From the NCBI RefSeq assembly GCF_009649075.1, contig NZ_CP045737.1, positions 2,418,001-2,482,000 of the forward strand: a stretch of 64,000 nucleotides of DNA, read 5' to 3'. This stretch comes from Aeromicrobium yanjiei. GTDB lineage: Bacteria; Actinomycetota; Actinomycetes; Propionibacteriales; Nocardioidaceae. The position numbers were made by a program, and so were the translations under genes. The notes below the pieces were generated by a model, which was not told the DNA's origin, ran no database searches, and worked only from the letters and a program-made list of their open reading frames with translations. Shown here piece after piece: positions 53,527-61,559 of this stretch; position 1 is the first letter of the stretch, and every line of letters begins with the position of its first letter.

Positions 53527-54660
53527 TCAGCGCGGTGCTCCCCGGCCGCTGACGCTGGCTACGGCCCGGACGAGCTCGTCCGCCGCCGTGTCGAGGTCGT
53601 CGCTCGTCGTCGTACGCCCGAACGTGAACCGGACCGCGGTCTGGGCCACCTCGGGCTCGAGGCCCATCGCGAGCAGGACGTGGGACGGGTCATCGCTGCC
53701 GGCCGCGCACGCCGAGCCGCTGGAGCAGACGATGCCGCGCGCCTGCAGCTCGACCAGGATCGATTCGCCGCTCGTGCCTGCGAAGACGAAGGATGCACTG
53801 CCGGGCAGCCGGTGCGCGACGTCCCCGGTGAGCGCTGCGCCTGGAGCCTCCGCGAGGACGCGGGCGATGAACGCATCGCGTCGGGCGACGACCTCGTCGT
53901 TGCTGCCGCCCGCGAGGCGCAGAGCAGCGGCCATGCCGACCGCCGCGGCGACGTTCTCGGTGCCGGAGCGTCGTCCTCCCTCCTGCCCGCCGCCGTGCAG
54001 CAGCGGCTCGAACGGGACGCGCCGCTGGACGTACAGGACGCCGATGCCCTTGGGCGCGCCGATCTTGTGCCCCGAGATGCTCAGCGCCTGGACGCCGAGG
54101 CGGGTGACATCGAGGTCCAGCCAGCCCGCCCCCTGCACCGCGTCGGTGTGGAACGGGACGCCGTGGGCCGCGGCGAGCCGCGACAACGTCTCGACCTGCT
54201 GGATCGTCCCGACCTCGTTGTTGGCCAGCTGGATGCTGACCAGCGTCGTGTCGTCCCGCAGCGCCGCGGCGAGCGTGTCGGGCTGGACCATCCCTTGTCC
54301 GTCGACGGGGAGCACCGTGATCTCGTAGCCGATGCGGCCCAGGAACTCCGCCGACTCCAGCACCGCCGGGTGCTCGACCGCGGACACCACGACGTGCCGA
54401 CCTCGGGGTGCTGCCAGCGCGATGCCCTTGATCGCGGCGTTGTCGGACTCGGTGCCGCCGGAGGTGAACGTGATCTCCGACGACCGCGCGCCAAGCGCCT
54501 GCGCGACGTCGGCGCGGGCCTGCTCGAGCGCCCGGGCAGCCGACTCCCCCACCTCGTGATGGCTCGAGGGGTTGCCGAACTCGGGCCCGAGGAAGGGCCA
54601 CATCGCCTCGAGCACCTCGCGCTTGACCGGCGTGGTGGCCGCCTCGTCGAGGTAGATCAC
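53527..54660 (-). CDS. nifS: Cysteine desulfurase of the NAD operon
   Basis: A 377-residue NifS-type cysteine desulfurase. Motifs are IYLDEAATTPVKREVLEAM, FTSGGTESDNAAIKG, the PLP-Lys motif SGHKIGAPKGIGVLY, and the active-site Cys in [25 protein letters not shown]. The GTG start lies 4 nt after the nadC stop, so it is the last gene of nrtR-nadA-nadB-nadC. NadA needs a [4Fe-4S] cluster, so a dedicated sulfur donor is plausible; similar nifS genes sit with nad genes in Bacillus. Confidence 0.92.
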   Translation of the reverse strand: MIYLDEAATTPVKREVLEAMWPFLGPEFGNPSSHHEVGESAARALEQARADVAQALGARSSEITFTSGGTESDNAAIKGIALAAPRGRHVVVSAVEHPAVLESAEFLGRIGYEITVLPVDGQGMVQPDTLAAALRDDTTLVSIQLANNEVGTIQQVETLSRLAAAHGVPFHTDAVQGAGWLDLDVTRLGVQALSISGHKIGAPKGIGVLYVQRRVPFEPLLHGGGQEGGRRSGTENVAAAVGMAAALRLAGGSNDEVVARRDAFIARVLAEAPGAALTGDVAHRLPGSASFVFAGTSGESILVELQARGIVCSSGSACAAGSDDPSHVLLAMGLEPEVAQTAVRFTFGRTTTSDDLDTAADELVRAVASVSGRGAPR

Positions 54661-54664
54661 GGGC

Positions 54665-55507
54665 TCAGGACACCGACATGTCGAGGCCGAGGTCGAGCGC
54701 CCGCACGCTGTGGGTGAGGGCACCGACCGAGATGACGTCGACGCCGGTGCGGGCGATGTCGGCGATCGTGTCGAGCGTGACTCCGCCGCTGGCCTCGACC
54801 AGCGCGCGCCCGGCGATCTTCGCGACGCCCGCACGCAGGTCGTCCAGGCTGAAGTTGTCGAGCATGATCGTGTGCGCGGCGCCGGACTCCAGCACCGCGT
54901 CGATCTGCTCGAGCCGGTCGACCTCGACCTCGATGTGGGTCGTGTGGGGCAGGTCGATCCGCGCCTGCCGCAGTGCCGCCGTCACGTCGGGGATGACCGC
55001 GAGGTGGTTGTCCTTGGCCATCACGGCGTCCGACAGCGAGTAGCGGTGGTTGTGGCCCCCGCCGCAGCGCACCGCGTGCCGCTCGAGCGCCCGCAGTCCC
55101 GGGGTGGTCTTGCGCGTGTCGACGACGCGGGCGGCGGTGCCGGCGACCGCCTCGACATACGTCCGGGTGAGGGTCGCGATGCCGCTCATGCGTTGCACCA
55201 GGTTGAGTGCGACCCGCTCGGCCTGCAGGACCGATCGCGCCGGGCCCTCGACCCGGGCCAGCACCGAGCCCCGGCCGAACGCCTCGCCGTCGGCGGCCTC
55301 GAGGGTCACCTTGACGGTGGGGTCCAGGGTCGTCATCGCGATCTCGAAGACCTCCGCGCCCGCCAGGACGCCGGGCTCGCGGGCGACCAGCTCGGCCCGG
55401 GCGACTGCGGTCGGCGGCACCAACGTCTGCGAGGTGAGGTCACCGAAGGGGGCGTCCTCGTCCAGGGCCAGGTCCACGACCCGCTGGATCTGTCGGCGTT
55501 CGAGCAT
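54665..55507 (-). CDS. nadC: Nicotinate-nucleotide pyrophosphorylase (carboxylating)
   Basis: Makes nicotinate mononucleotide from quinolinate and PRPP. The 280-residue protein contains RVVDLALDEDAPFGDLTSQTL, RMSGIATLTR, the substrate-binding VVDTRKTTPGLRALERHAVRCGGGHNHRYSL stretch (positions 55028-55132), KDNHLAV, VEVDRLEQID, and the phosphate-binding SGGVTLDTIADIARTGVDVISVGALTHS at the C-terminal end. It starts 3 nt after the nadB stop. Confidence 0.96.
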   Translation of the reverse strand: MLERRQIQRVVDLALDEDAPFGDLTSQTLVPPTAVARAELVAREPGVLAGAEVFEIAMTTLDPTVKVTLEAADGEAFGRGSVLARVEGPARSVLQAERVALNLVQRMSGIATLTRTYVEAVAGTAARVVDTRKTTPGLRALERHAVRCGGGHNHRYSLSDAVMAKDNHLAVIPDVTAALRQARIDLPHTTHIEVEVDRLEQIDAVLESGAAHTIMLDNFSLDDLRAGVAKIAGRALVEASGGVTLDTIADIARTGVDVISVGALTHSVRALDLGLDMSVS

Positions 55508-55510
55508 GTG

Positions 55511-57055
55511 TCACACCTTCTGCTGGGTCGTGGCGCCGATCGCCGAGTGGGTGGCCTGCGCGGCATCCGTGTGCGGGAAGTCGGTGCGGTAGTGGCCGCC
55601 GCGCGACTCCTCGCGGGCCAGGGCGCTGGCCACGACCGCGCGCGCGACGACCAGCAGGTTGGCGTCCTCGGCCGCCTTGGCGTCCGTGACCGCGGGCGAG
55701 CGCCAGCGTCGGAGCTCTGCCGCGGCCTGCTGCAGCTCCGCCCCGTCGCGAGCCAGTCCCGCGGCGTCCCACATGAGCTGCTGCAGGTCCGCCCGGCTGA
55801 CGTCCTGCGCGTCGGGGTCCTCGGACAGGTCGAGCTCGGTCGGGACCTGCCACTGCTCGTCGAAGTCGTCGATCGGTGGCGAGGACAGGAGTCCCTCGAC
55901 GACCCGCGAGCCGTACACGGCACCCTCGAGCAACGAGTTGGAGGCGAGCCGGTTGGCGCCGTGGAGGCCGTTGCAGGCGACCTCGCCCACGGCGTACAGG
56001 CCCGAGATCGAGGTGCGGCCCCACTCGTCGGTGCGGACCCCGCCCATGTAGTAGTGCGCGGCCGGGGTGACCGGGATCGGCACCGTGCTCCAGTCGTGGC
56101 CCTGCGCGCGGCACGCCGCGTCGATGTTGGGGAAACGGCGGGCCAGGAACTCCGCGCCCAGCGCGGTGGCGTCCAAGCAGACCGGGCCGTGGTTCTTCGC
56201 CCTCATCTGCTGCGCGATGGCGCGGGCGACGACGTCGCGGGGAGCCAGCTCGGCGTCGGGGTGCACGTCGGGCATGAACCGGTGGCCGTCGGCATCGATC
56301 AGCACCGCACCCTCACCGCGTACGGCCTCGGAGATCAAGAAGTTGCCCGGTGCGTCCAGCGACGTGGGGTGGAACTGGTAGAACTCCAGGTCGGCCGCGA
56401 CCGCACCGGCGCGCAGGGCCATCGCCAGCCCGTCGGCCGTCGCGACGCCGGGGTTGGTCGTGCAGGGGAACAGCTGGCCGGCCCCGCCGGTCGCCAGGAT
56501 CACGGCGTCGGCGCGGAGCACCTCGCCGCCCAACAGGCTCACGCCCACACAGCGGCCGTCCTCGACGACGAGGTCGACGACGGTGGTCCGCTCACGGATC
56601 ACGACGGCGCTCTCGCGCAGACGCTCGATCAGGGCGTACGCGATCGCGGCCCCCGTCGCGTCGCCGCCCGCGTGGAGGATGCGGGCGAAGGCGTGCGCGG
56701 CCTCCAGCCCGTGCGAGAGCTGGCCGTCGTGGCGGTCGAACGGCACACCCCGAGCGATGAGCTCGTCCATCGCGGCCGGCCCCTCCGCGCACAGGATGCC
56801 GACCGTCTCGGCGTCACCGAGGCCGGCGCCCGCGACGAGCGTGTCGGCGACGTGCGAGGCGACGCTGTCGCCCAGCGTGGGGGCTCCGGGATCGGCCATG
56901 TCGTCGATCACGACGGCGACCCCGCCCTGCGCGTAGCGGGTGTTGCTCTCGGCGAGGTCGGCCTTCGTCACCAGGGTGACGTCGTGCGTGTCCACGGCCT
57001 CGAGGGCCGCGGTCATGCCCGCGACTCCGCTGCCGACGATGATGATGCTGCTCAT
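55511..57055 (-). CDS. nadB: L-aspartate oxidase
   Basis: FAD enzyme that oxidises aspartate to iminoaspartate, the first step of NAD synthesis. The 514-residue protein shows IIIVGSGVAGMTAALEAVDTHDVTLVTK, the FAD/substrate region NTRYAQGGVAV, GIDYALI-like redox residues, HPTSLDAP, the active-site Arg region of succinate dehydrogenase/fumarate reductase flavoproteins, YYMGGVRTDEWGRTSISGLYAVGEVACNGLHGANRLASNSLLEG (positions about 55925-56055), and a C-terminal helical domain. AAGGA precedes the ATG. Confidence 0.95.
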   Translation of the reverse strand: MSSIIIVGSGVAGMTAALEAVDTHDVTLVTKADLAESNTRYAQGGVAVVIDDMADPGAPTLGDSVASHVADTLVAGAGLGDAETVGILCAEGPAAMDELIARGVPFDRHDGQLSHGLEAAHAFARILHAGGDATGAAIAYALIERLRESAVVIRERTTVVDLVVEDGRCVGVSLLGGEVLRADAVILATGGAGQLFPCTTNPGVATADGLAMALRAGAVAADLEFYQFHPTSLDAPGNFLISEAVRGEGAVLIDADGHRFMPDVHPDAELAPRDVVARAIAQQMRAKNHGPVCLDATALGAEFLARRFPNIDAACRAQGHDWSTVPIPVTPAAHYYMGGVRTDEWGRTSISGLYAVGEVACNGLHGANRLASNSLLEGAVYGSRVVEGLLSSPPIDDFDEQWQVPTELDLSEDPDAQDVSRADLQQLMWDAAGLARDGAELQQAAAELRRWRSPAVTDAKAAEDANLLVVARAVVASALAREESRGGHYRTDFPHTDAAQATHSAIGATTQQKV

Positions 57056-57063
57056 GGCACGTC

Positions 57064-57093
57064 CTTACCTGGGCTTACCTGGGCTTACCTGGG
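57064..57093 (-). repeat. Three perfect 10-bp tandem repeats between nadA and nadB
   Basis: On the minus strand the unit CCCAGGTAAG occurs three times in a row. The nadA stop codon (TAA) lies in the first unit, and the last unit runs into AAGGA, the nadB ribosome-binding site. Copy-number change here would alter the nadA-nadB spacing by 10 nt steps. Confidence 0.75.
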
Positions 57094-58341
57094 GAGCGCC
57101 GCAAGCATGCGCTCGAGCGCGATCCTCGCGTCGGAGGCGACGTCGTCGGGGACGACGATCTGGTTGTGGACCTCGCCGGCGACGAGGCCGTCCAGGGTCC
57201 ACGCGAGGTAGCCGGGGTGGATCCGGTACATCGTCGAGCACGGGCACACCACCGGGTCGAGGCAGAAGATCGTCCGGTCGGGGAACTCCGCGGCGAGGCG
57301 GTTGACCATGTTGATCTCGGTGCCGATCGCGATCGTGTCCCCGGGCTCCGAGGCGATCACGAACTTGCGGATCGCGTCGGTCGAGCCCGCCGCGTCGGCG
57401 GCGTCGACCACCGGCATGGGGCTCTCGGGGTGCACGATGATCTTGACCCCCGGGTGCTCCGCGCGGGCCTGGTCGATCTGGGCGACGCTGAAGCGCTTGT
57501 GGACCGAGCAGAAGCCGTGCCACAGGATCACGCGCGCGCTCTCCAGGTCGTCCAGGCTGTTGCCGCCGAGAGGCTTGCGGGGGTTCCACATCGGCATCTG
57601 CTCGAGCGGGATGCCCATCGCCTTGGCGGTGTTGCGGCCCAGGTGCTGGTCAGGGAAGAACAGCACGCGCTGGCCCCGCTCGAACGCCCACTCCAGGACC
57701 GTCGCGGCATTGGACGACGTGCAGACGATGCCGCCGTTGCGTCCGCAGAACGCCTTGAGCGCGGCGGAGGAGTTCATGTAGGTCACCGGGATGACCGGCT
57801 GCTTGCCGTCGGCGTCCGGCTCGGTGCCGTAGAGCTCGAGCAGGTCCTCCCAGCACGCCTCGACCGAGTCCTCGTCGGCCATGTCGGCCATCGAGCAGCC
57901 GGCGGCCAGGTTGGGCAGGATGACCTGCTGCTCGGGCCGGGCCAGGATGTCGGCGGTCTCGGCCATGAAGTGCACGCCGCAGAACACGATCGTGTCGGCG
58001 TCCGGCTTGGTCAGCGCGGCGTTCGCGAGCTGGAACGAGTCGCCCACGAAGTCGGCGTACTGGATGACCTCGTCGCGCTGGTAGAAGTGGCCGAGGATGA
58101 CCAGCCGGTCGCCCAGCGCCTCCTTCGCGGCCCGGATGCGCGCGTGCAGCTCGTCGTCGCTCATCCGCTGGTACGCCGCGGGGAGCTGGCCCGGTCGGAC
58201 GACCGGCTCGGGGACGCGGTCGTCCTCGGACGCTCCCGGCCCGTAGCCGGGGAACTGGTCGAACTCCCACGGGCCCTTGGCGAGCTCGACGTCGCAGCTC
58301 GCGGCCGGCTTCTCGACGATCTGGGTGTGGACGGAACTCAT
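57085..58341 (-). CDS. nadA: Quinolinate synthase A
   Basis: Condenses iminoaspartate with dihydroxyacetone phosphate to quinolinate, using a [4Fe-4S] cluster. The 418-residue protein is of the long type. It has GHFYQRDEVIQYADFVGDSFQL, the cluster Cys candidates in LAAGCSMADMAD, in the GFCSVHKRF segment and in CPCSTMYR, plus the VTYMNSSAALKAF substrate region and PDQHLGRNTA. The ATG overlaps the stop of the Nudix regulator (ATGA), and GGAG lies 7 nt before it. Confidence 0.94.
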   Translation of the reverse strand: MSSVHTQIVEKPAASCDVELAKGPWEFDQFPGYGPGASEDDRVPEPVVRPGQLPAAYQRMSDDELHARIRAAKEALGDRLVILGHFYQRDEVIQYADFVGDSFQLANAALTKPDADTIVFCGVHFMAETADILARPEQQVILPNLAAGCSMADMADEDSVEACWEDLLELYGTEPDADGKQPVIPVTYMNSSAALKAFCGRNGGIVCTSSNAATVLEWAFERGQRVLFFPDQHLGRNTAKAMGIPLEQMPMWNPRKPLGGNSLDDLESARVILWHGFCSVHKRFSVAQIDQARAEHPGVKIIVHPESPMPVVDAADAAGSTDAIRKFVIASEPGDTIAIGTEINMVNRLAAEFPDRTIFCLDPVVCPCSTMYRIHPGYLAWTLDGLVAGEVHNQIVVPDDVASDARIALERMLAALPR

Positions 58342-59024
58342 CGTGGCTCCTCGGTTGAGGGCGCGCCGGCCTCGAAGCGGAACAGCGCGGGGGGACGGTG
58401 GCTCGTGCCCTGCAGGCACGTGCCCGTGGGGACGAGGGTCTTGGTGGCCAGCGCCTGGCGGCGGAAGTTGGCCGGGTCGAGGGTCGTGCGCAGGACCGCC
58501 TCGTGGACTGCCCGCAGCTCGGCGAGGGTGAACTCCTCGGGCAGGAACGCGTGGGCGATCGGCGTGTAGGTGATCTTGGCCCGCAGCCGCGCCAGGGCGT
58601 AGTCGATGATCTCGGTGTGGTCGAACGCCAGCGGCGGCAGCTCGTCGGCGACGAACCACTCGACGTTCTCGCCGTCCACCGCCCGGGCGACCTCGTCGGG
58701 ACGCACCAGCGCCCAGTAGACGATCGAGACGACCCGCTCGTCGGGCGAGCGGTCGACGTTGCCGAACGCGTACAGCTGCTCGAGGTAGTGGGGGGTCAGT
58801 CCGGTCGTGCGCTCGAGGGTGTGCCGGGCGCTGGCCGCGAGGTCCTCGTGGGCCTCGAGCGGTCCGCCGGGCAGGGCCCACTGACCCTCGTACGGATCAC
58901 GGATGCGGCGCACGAGCGGGAGCCACAACGTCATCTCGCCGGTCTCGGGGTGCGGTCGCAGGGCGAAGATCACGGTCGACACGGCCAAGGACACCCGCTG
59001 GTCGATCGCCGAGGAGGTATCCAT
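58338..59024 (-). CDS. nrtR: NrtR-type Nudix regulator of NAD synthesis
   Basis: A 228-residue two-domain protein: residues 8-150 are a Nudix domain (IRDPYEGQWALPGGPLEAHEDLAASARHTLERTTGL) in which the catalytic Nudix box G-x(5)-E-x(7)-REUXEE-x-x-EE is degenerate (no full REUXEE), and the C-terminal 75 residues form a winged helix (ITYTPIAHAFLPEEFTLAELRAVHEAVL). This is the NrtR architecture: it represses nad genes and is released by ADP-ribose. It heads the nadA-nadB-nadC-nifS operon and is translationally coupled to nadA. Two palindromes upstream are probably its own operators. AGGAGGT precedes the ATG. Confidence 0.85.
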   Translation of the reverse strand: MDTSSAIDQRVSLAVSTVIFALRPHPETGEMTLWLPLVRRIRDPYEGQWALPGGPLEAHEDLAASARHTLERTTGLTPHYLEQLYAFGNVDRSPDERVVSIVYWALVRPDEVARAVDGENVEWFVADELPPLAFDHTEIIDYALARLRAKITYTPIAHAFLPEEFTLAELRAVHEAVLRTTLDPANFRRQALATKTLVPTGTCLQGTSHRPPALFRFEAGAPSTEEPR

Positions 59025-59052
59025 GACGTACCTCCTGCGCTCGGTGCCCCGA

Positions 59053-59114
59053 CTTAAGGTGTCAGTGACTTTAAGAGAACGGTAACCGACCCTTAGAGTC
59101 ACGTCAACACTAAG
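59053..59114 (-). promoter_or_regulatory. Two palindromic boxes ahead of nrtR-nadABC (probable NrtR operators)
   Basis: Two 23-bp dyads, at 59053-59075 and 59092-59114, share the outer form CTTA(A/G)NGT ... AC(A/T)(T/C)TAAG; their centres are 39 bp apart. They lie 30-90 bp upstream of the nrtR start, and the second is 35 bp before the divergent ligase gene. NrtR sites in other bacteria are pairs of AT-flanked dyads ahead of nad operons, so these are strong candidates. Both the nad operon and the ligase promoter could be affected. Confidence 0.75.
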
Positions 59115-59148
59115 TCGCAGATCACCCGATCTCGGTCATGATGGGGTC

Positions 59149-60660
59149 ATGCTCCTCGCCGATGTCGTCGCCACGTCCGCGGCGGTGGCCGCCACCTCGT
59201 CCCGCTCCGCCAAGGCCGCTGCGCTCGGCGAGCTCCTGCTCCGGACGGCGACCGAGTCTCCCGAGGACATCCCCATCGTGACGTCGTACCTCGCGGGAGC
59301 TCTCCGGCAACGGCGCACCGGTCTCGGCTGGCGATCGCTGCAGGATCCCCCGCCGCCCGCGTCCTCCCCCTCGCTGACCGTCGCGGAGGTCGACGCGACG
59401 TTCGAGCGGCTGGCCGCGCTGTCGGGTGCCGGCTCGCAACGGGCGCGCGCCGACGCGACGGCCGACCTGATGGCGCGCGCGACCGGCGACGAGCAGCGTT
59501 GGCTGCGGGGCGTCGTGACCGGCGAGGTGCGGCAGGGCGCGCTGGACTCACTCGTGCAGGACGGCCTCGCGATCGCCGGTGGCGTGCGGCCGGCGGCGGT
59601 CAGGCGGGCCGCGATGATGGCCGGGTCGACGGTCGACATCGCGACCGCGGCACTCACCGGCGGCGAGGAGGCGCTGGCCGCGTTCGTGCTCGCGGTCGGA
59701 CGTCCGGTGCTGCCGATGCTGGCCTCCACAGCACCCACGGTCGAGGCGGCGATGACCAAGGCCGGAGGCGGACCGGTCGCGGTCGACACCAAGCTCGATG
59801 GCGTACGCATCCAGGTGCACCGCAGCGGGGACGACGTGCTGGTGGTGACGCGCTCGCTCGACGACGTGACGTCCCGGCACCCCGAGGTCGTGGCGGCCGC
59901 CCGCGCGCTCCCGTGCCGCGACGTCGTGCTCGACGGCGAGGTGCTGGCCCTCGGCCCGGACGGCCGGCCGCGACCCTTCCAGGAGACGGCGTCCCGGGCC
60001 GCCTCGACGTCGGGGGTCGAGCTGACCCCCGCATTCTTCGACCTGCTGCACCTGGACGGCGAGGACTTCGTCGACGCGCCGACCTCGGCCCGGCTCGAGG
60101 TGCTCGAGTCGATCGTGCCCGAGCGCTTCCGGGTCGCGCGGGTCGTCACCGCGGACGTCGCGGCGGCGGAGGCCTTCGCCGGCCGGGTGCTCGACCTGGG
60201 GCACGAGGGCGTCGTCGTGAAGAGCCTCTCGGCTCCGTACGCCGCCGGACGGCGCGGCGCGACGTGGGTCAAGGTCAAGCCCGTCCACACGCTCGACCTG
60301 GTCGTCCTGGCCGTGGAGCGCGGATCGGGACGCCGCAGCGGCTGGCTGTCCAACATCCACCTCGGCGCGCGCGACGGTGACGGCTTCGTGATGCTCGGCA
60401 AGACGTTCAAGGGGATGACCGACGAGATGCTCGCCTGGCAGACCGAGCGCTTCGGCGAGCTGCAGACCGCCGACGACGGCTACGTCGTGACCGTCCGGCC
60501 CGAGCAGGTCGTCGAGATCGCGTTCGACGGCGTGCAGCGGTCCACCCGCTACCCCGGCGGCGTCGCCCTGAGATTCGCCCGCGTCATCCGCTACCGCGAC
60601 GACAAGACCCCGGCCGAGGCCGACACCCTCGAGACCGTCCGCACCCACCTCACCCCCTGA
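59149..60660 (+). CDS. lig: ATP-dependent DNA ligase
   Basis: A 503-residue single-subunit ligase of the bacterial/archaeal type. It has an N-terminal DNA-binding domain with the conserved ASGAGSQRARADATADLMARATGDEQRWL region (positions 59400-59520), the adenylation motif with the lysine nucleophile in VAVDTKLDGVRIQVHR, the nucleotidyltransferase motifs LDGEVLALG, ELTPAFFDLLHLDGEDF, VVKSL and TWVKVKP, and a C-terminal OB fold. It is thought to act in repair, as the replicative ligase is LigA. CATGAT lies 6 nt before the ATG. Confidence 0.92.
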   Translation: MLLADVVATSAAVAATSSRSAKAAALGELLLRTATESPEDIPIVTSYLAGALRQRRTGLGWRSLQDPPPPASSPSLTVAEVDATFERLAALSGAGSQRARADATADLMARATGDEQRWLRGVVTGEVRQGALDSLVQDGLAIAGGVRPAAVRRAAMMAGSTVDIATAALTGGEEALAAFVLAVGRPVLPMLASTAPTVEAAMTKAGGGPVAVDTKLDGVRIQVHRSGDDVLVVTRSLDDVTSRHPEVVAAARALPCRDVVLDGEVLALGPDGRPRPFQETASRAASTSGVELTPAFFDLLHLDGEDFVDAPTSARLEVLESIVPERFRVARVVTADVAAAEAFAGRVLDLGHEGVVVKSLSAPYAAGRRGATWVKVKPVHTLDLVVLAVERGSGRRSGWLSNIHLGARDGDGFVMLGKTFKGMTDEMLAWQTERFGELQTADDGYVVTVRPEQVVEIAFDGVQRSTRYPGGVALRFARVIRYRDDKTPAEADTLETVRTHLTP

Positions 60661-60682
60661 TGCTCCCCCCGGTTGCCGGTTT

Positions 60683-60739
60683 CCCACGGGACCGTGGGGT
60701 TTCGTCACTCCCCTCGGGTCGCAACGCGAGGGAAGTGAC
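60683..60739. terminator. Two hairpins between convergent ligase and SPFH genes
   Basis: CCCACGG (60683-60689) pairs with CCGTGGG (60692-60698). A longer stem, GTCACTCCCCTCG (60704-60716) with CGAGGGAAGTGAC (60727-60739), has one mismatch in 13 and a 10-nt loop. The second is a good bidirectional terminator; no U-tract follows either. Confidence 0.75.
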
Positions 60740-60790
60740 CAAGACGCGCGGGAAGCGGCTCAGCAGGCGGGACGCCCGGGGCGGCCGCGC

Positions 60791-61390
60791 TCATCGGGCC
60801 CGGACGTCCCCGTCCACCGCGCGAAGCAGATCGGCCGTCAGCAGCGCCTCGACGTCGCCGACGTCCAACGAGATGACCTCGACGCCCCACGCGGACGTCA
60901 CCCCCGTCGTGAGGGTCGGCAGGTCCGACTCGAAGCGCTGGCGTGCGACCAACAGGTCGGCGAAGCGCGTGCACGCGATCTCGCGGCCGAGATGGGCCTC
61001 GAGGGCGGCGAACGTCGCCGCGATCGGGTCGTCGGCCGCCACGACCGCCCGCGCCGGGTCCGTCACGTGCACCTGCGTCGAGGCCCGCACGTGCACCGAG
61101 ATCCCGTCGAGGGTTGTGGCGGCCACTCCCAGCATCTGGCTCGTGGGCCGCAGCGAGATCGTGGTCCAGCGCTCGAGTCCGGGCACCCGTCGAACCAGGC
61201 CGGGACCAGCCACCCGGACCACTCGCCCCAGCCGTGTCACGACAAGACGCTGGTGCTCCGGGACGACCCGCATCGAGGCGAGGACCGCGCCGACCACCAG
61301 CACCAGGGCCACCAGCGCCCAACCCGCGGGCGACGGTCCCAGGGAGTCGGTCACGCTGGCTTGCAGGCCATCGATCATCAGGCGGTTCAT
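60791..61390 (-). CDS. SPFH/Band 7 domain membrane protein
   Basis: A 199-residue protein with one N-terminal membrane segment (about residues 20-42) followed by an SPFH/Band 7 domain: VVPEHQRLVVTRLGRVVRVAGPGLVRRVPGLERW, then a SLRPTSQMLGVAATTLDGISVHVRAS region. Such proteins assemble into membrane-linked scaffolds or serve as stomatin/slipin-like organisers. It is short for the family (often 250-320), ending just after the Band 7 core. The GGAG-preceded ATG at 61390 is used. Function here unknown. Confidence 0.8.
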   Translation of the reverse strand: MNRLMIDGLQASVTDSLGPSPAGWALVALVLVVGAVLASMRVVPEHQRLVVTRLGRVVRVAGPGLVRRVPGLERWTTISLRPTSQMLGVAATTLDGISVHVRASTQVHVTDPARAVVAADDPIAATFAALEAHLGREIACTRFADLLVARQRFESDLPTLTTGVTSAWGVEVISLDVGDVEALLTADLLRAVDGDVRAR

Positions 61391-61559
61391 CGTGGACGGC
61401 TCCTTCGAGGGGGTGCCGCAGGAGCTCGAACCCGCTGCTGCGGCCTGATCTCCAGCCTCCCCGACCGGCGCCACGGAAACCATCCGTGCCACCACCCATC
61501 TTTCGCCGCGTACGCCTGCCGCTTGGACAAGCGCGCCCGCGATGGGTGAGGCTGGCGCC

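Noticed and set aside
57085-58881. A larger nadA frame overlapping the Nudix gene
   Set aside because: The upstream part is antiphase sequence of nrtR; the ATG at 58341 overlaps the nrtR stop and has a ribosome-binding site.
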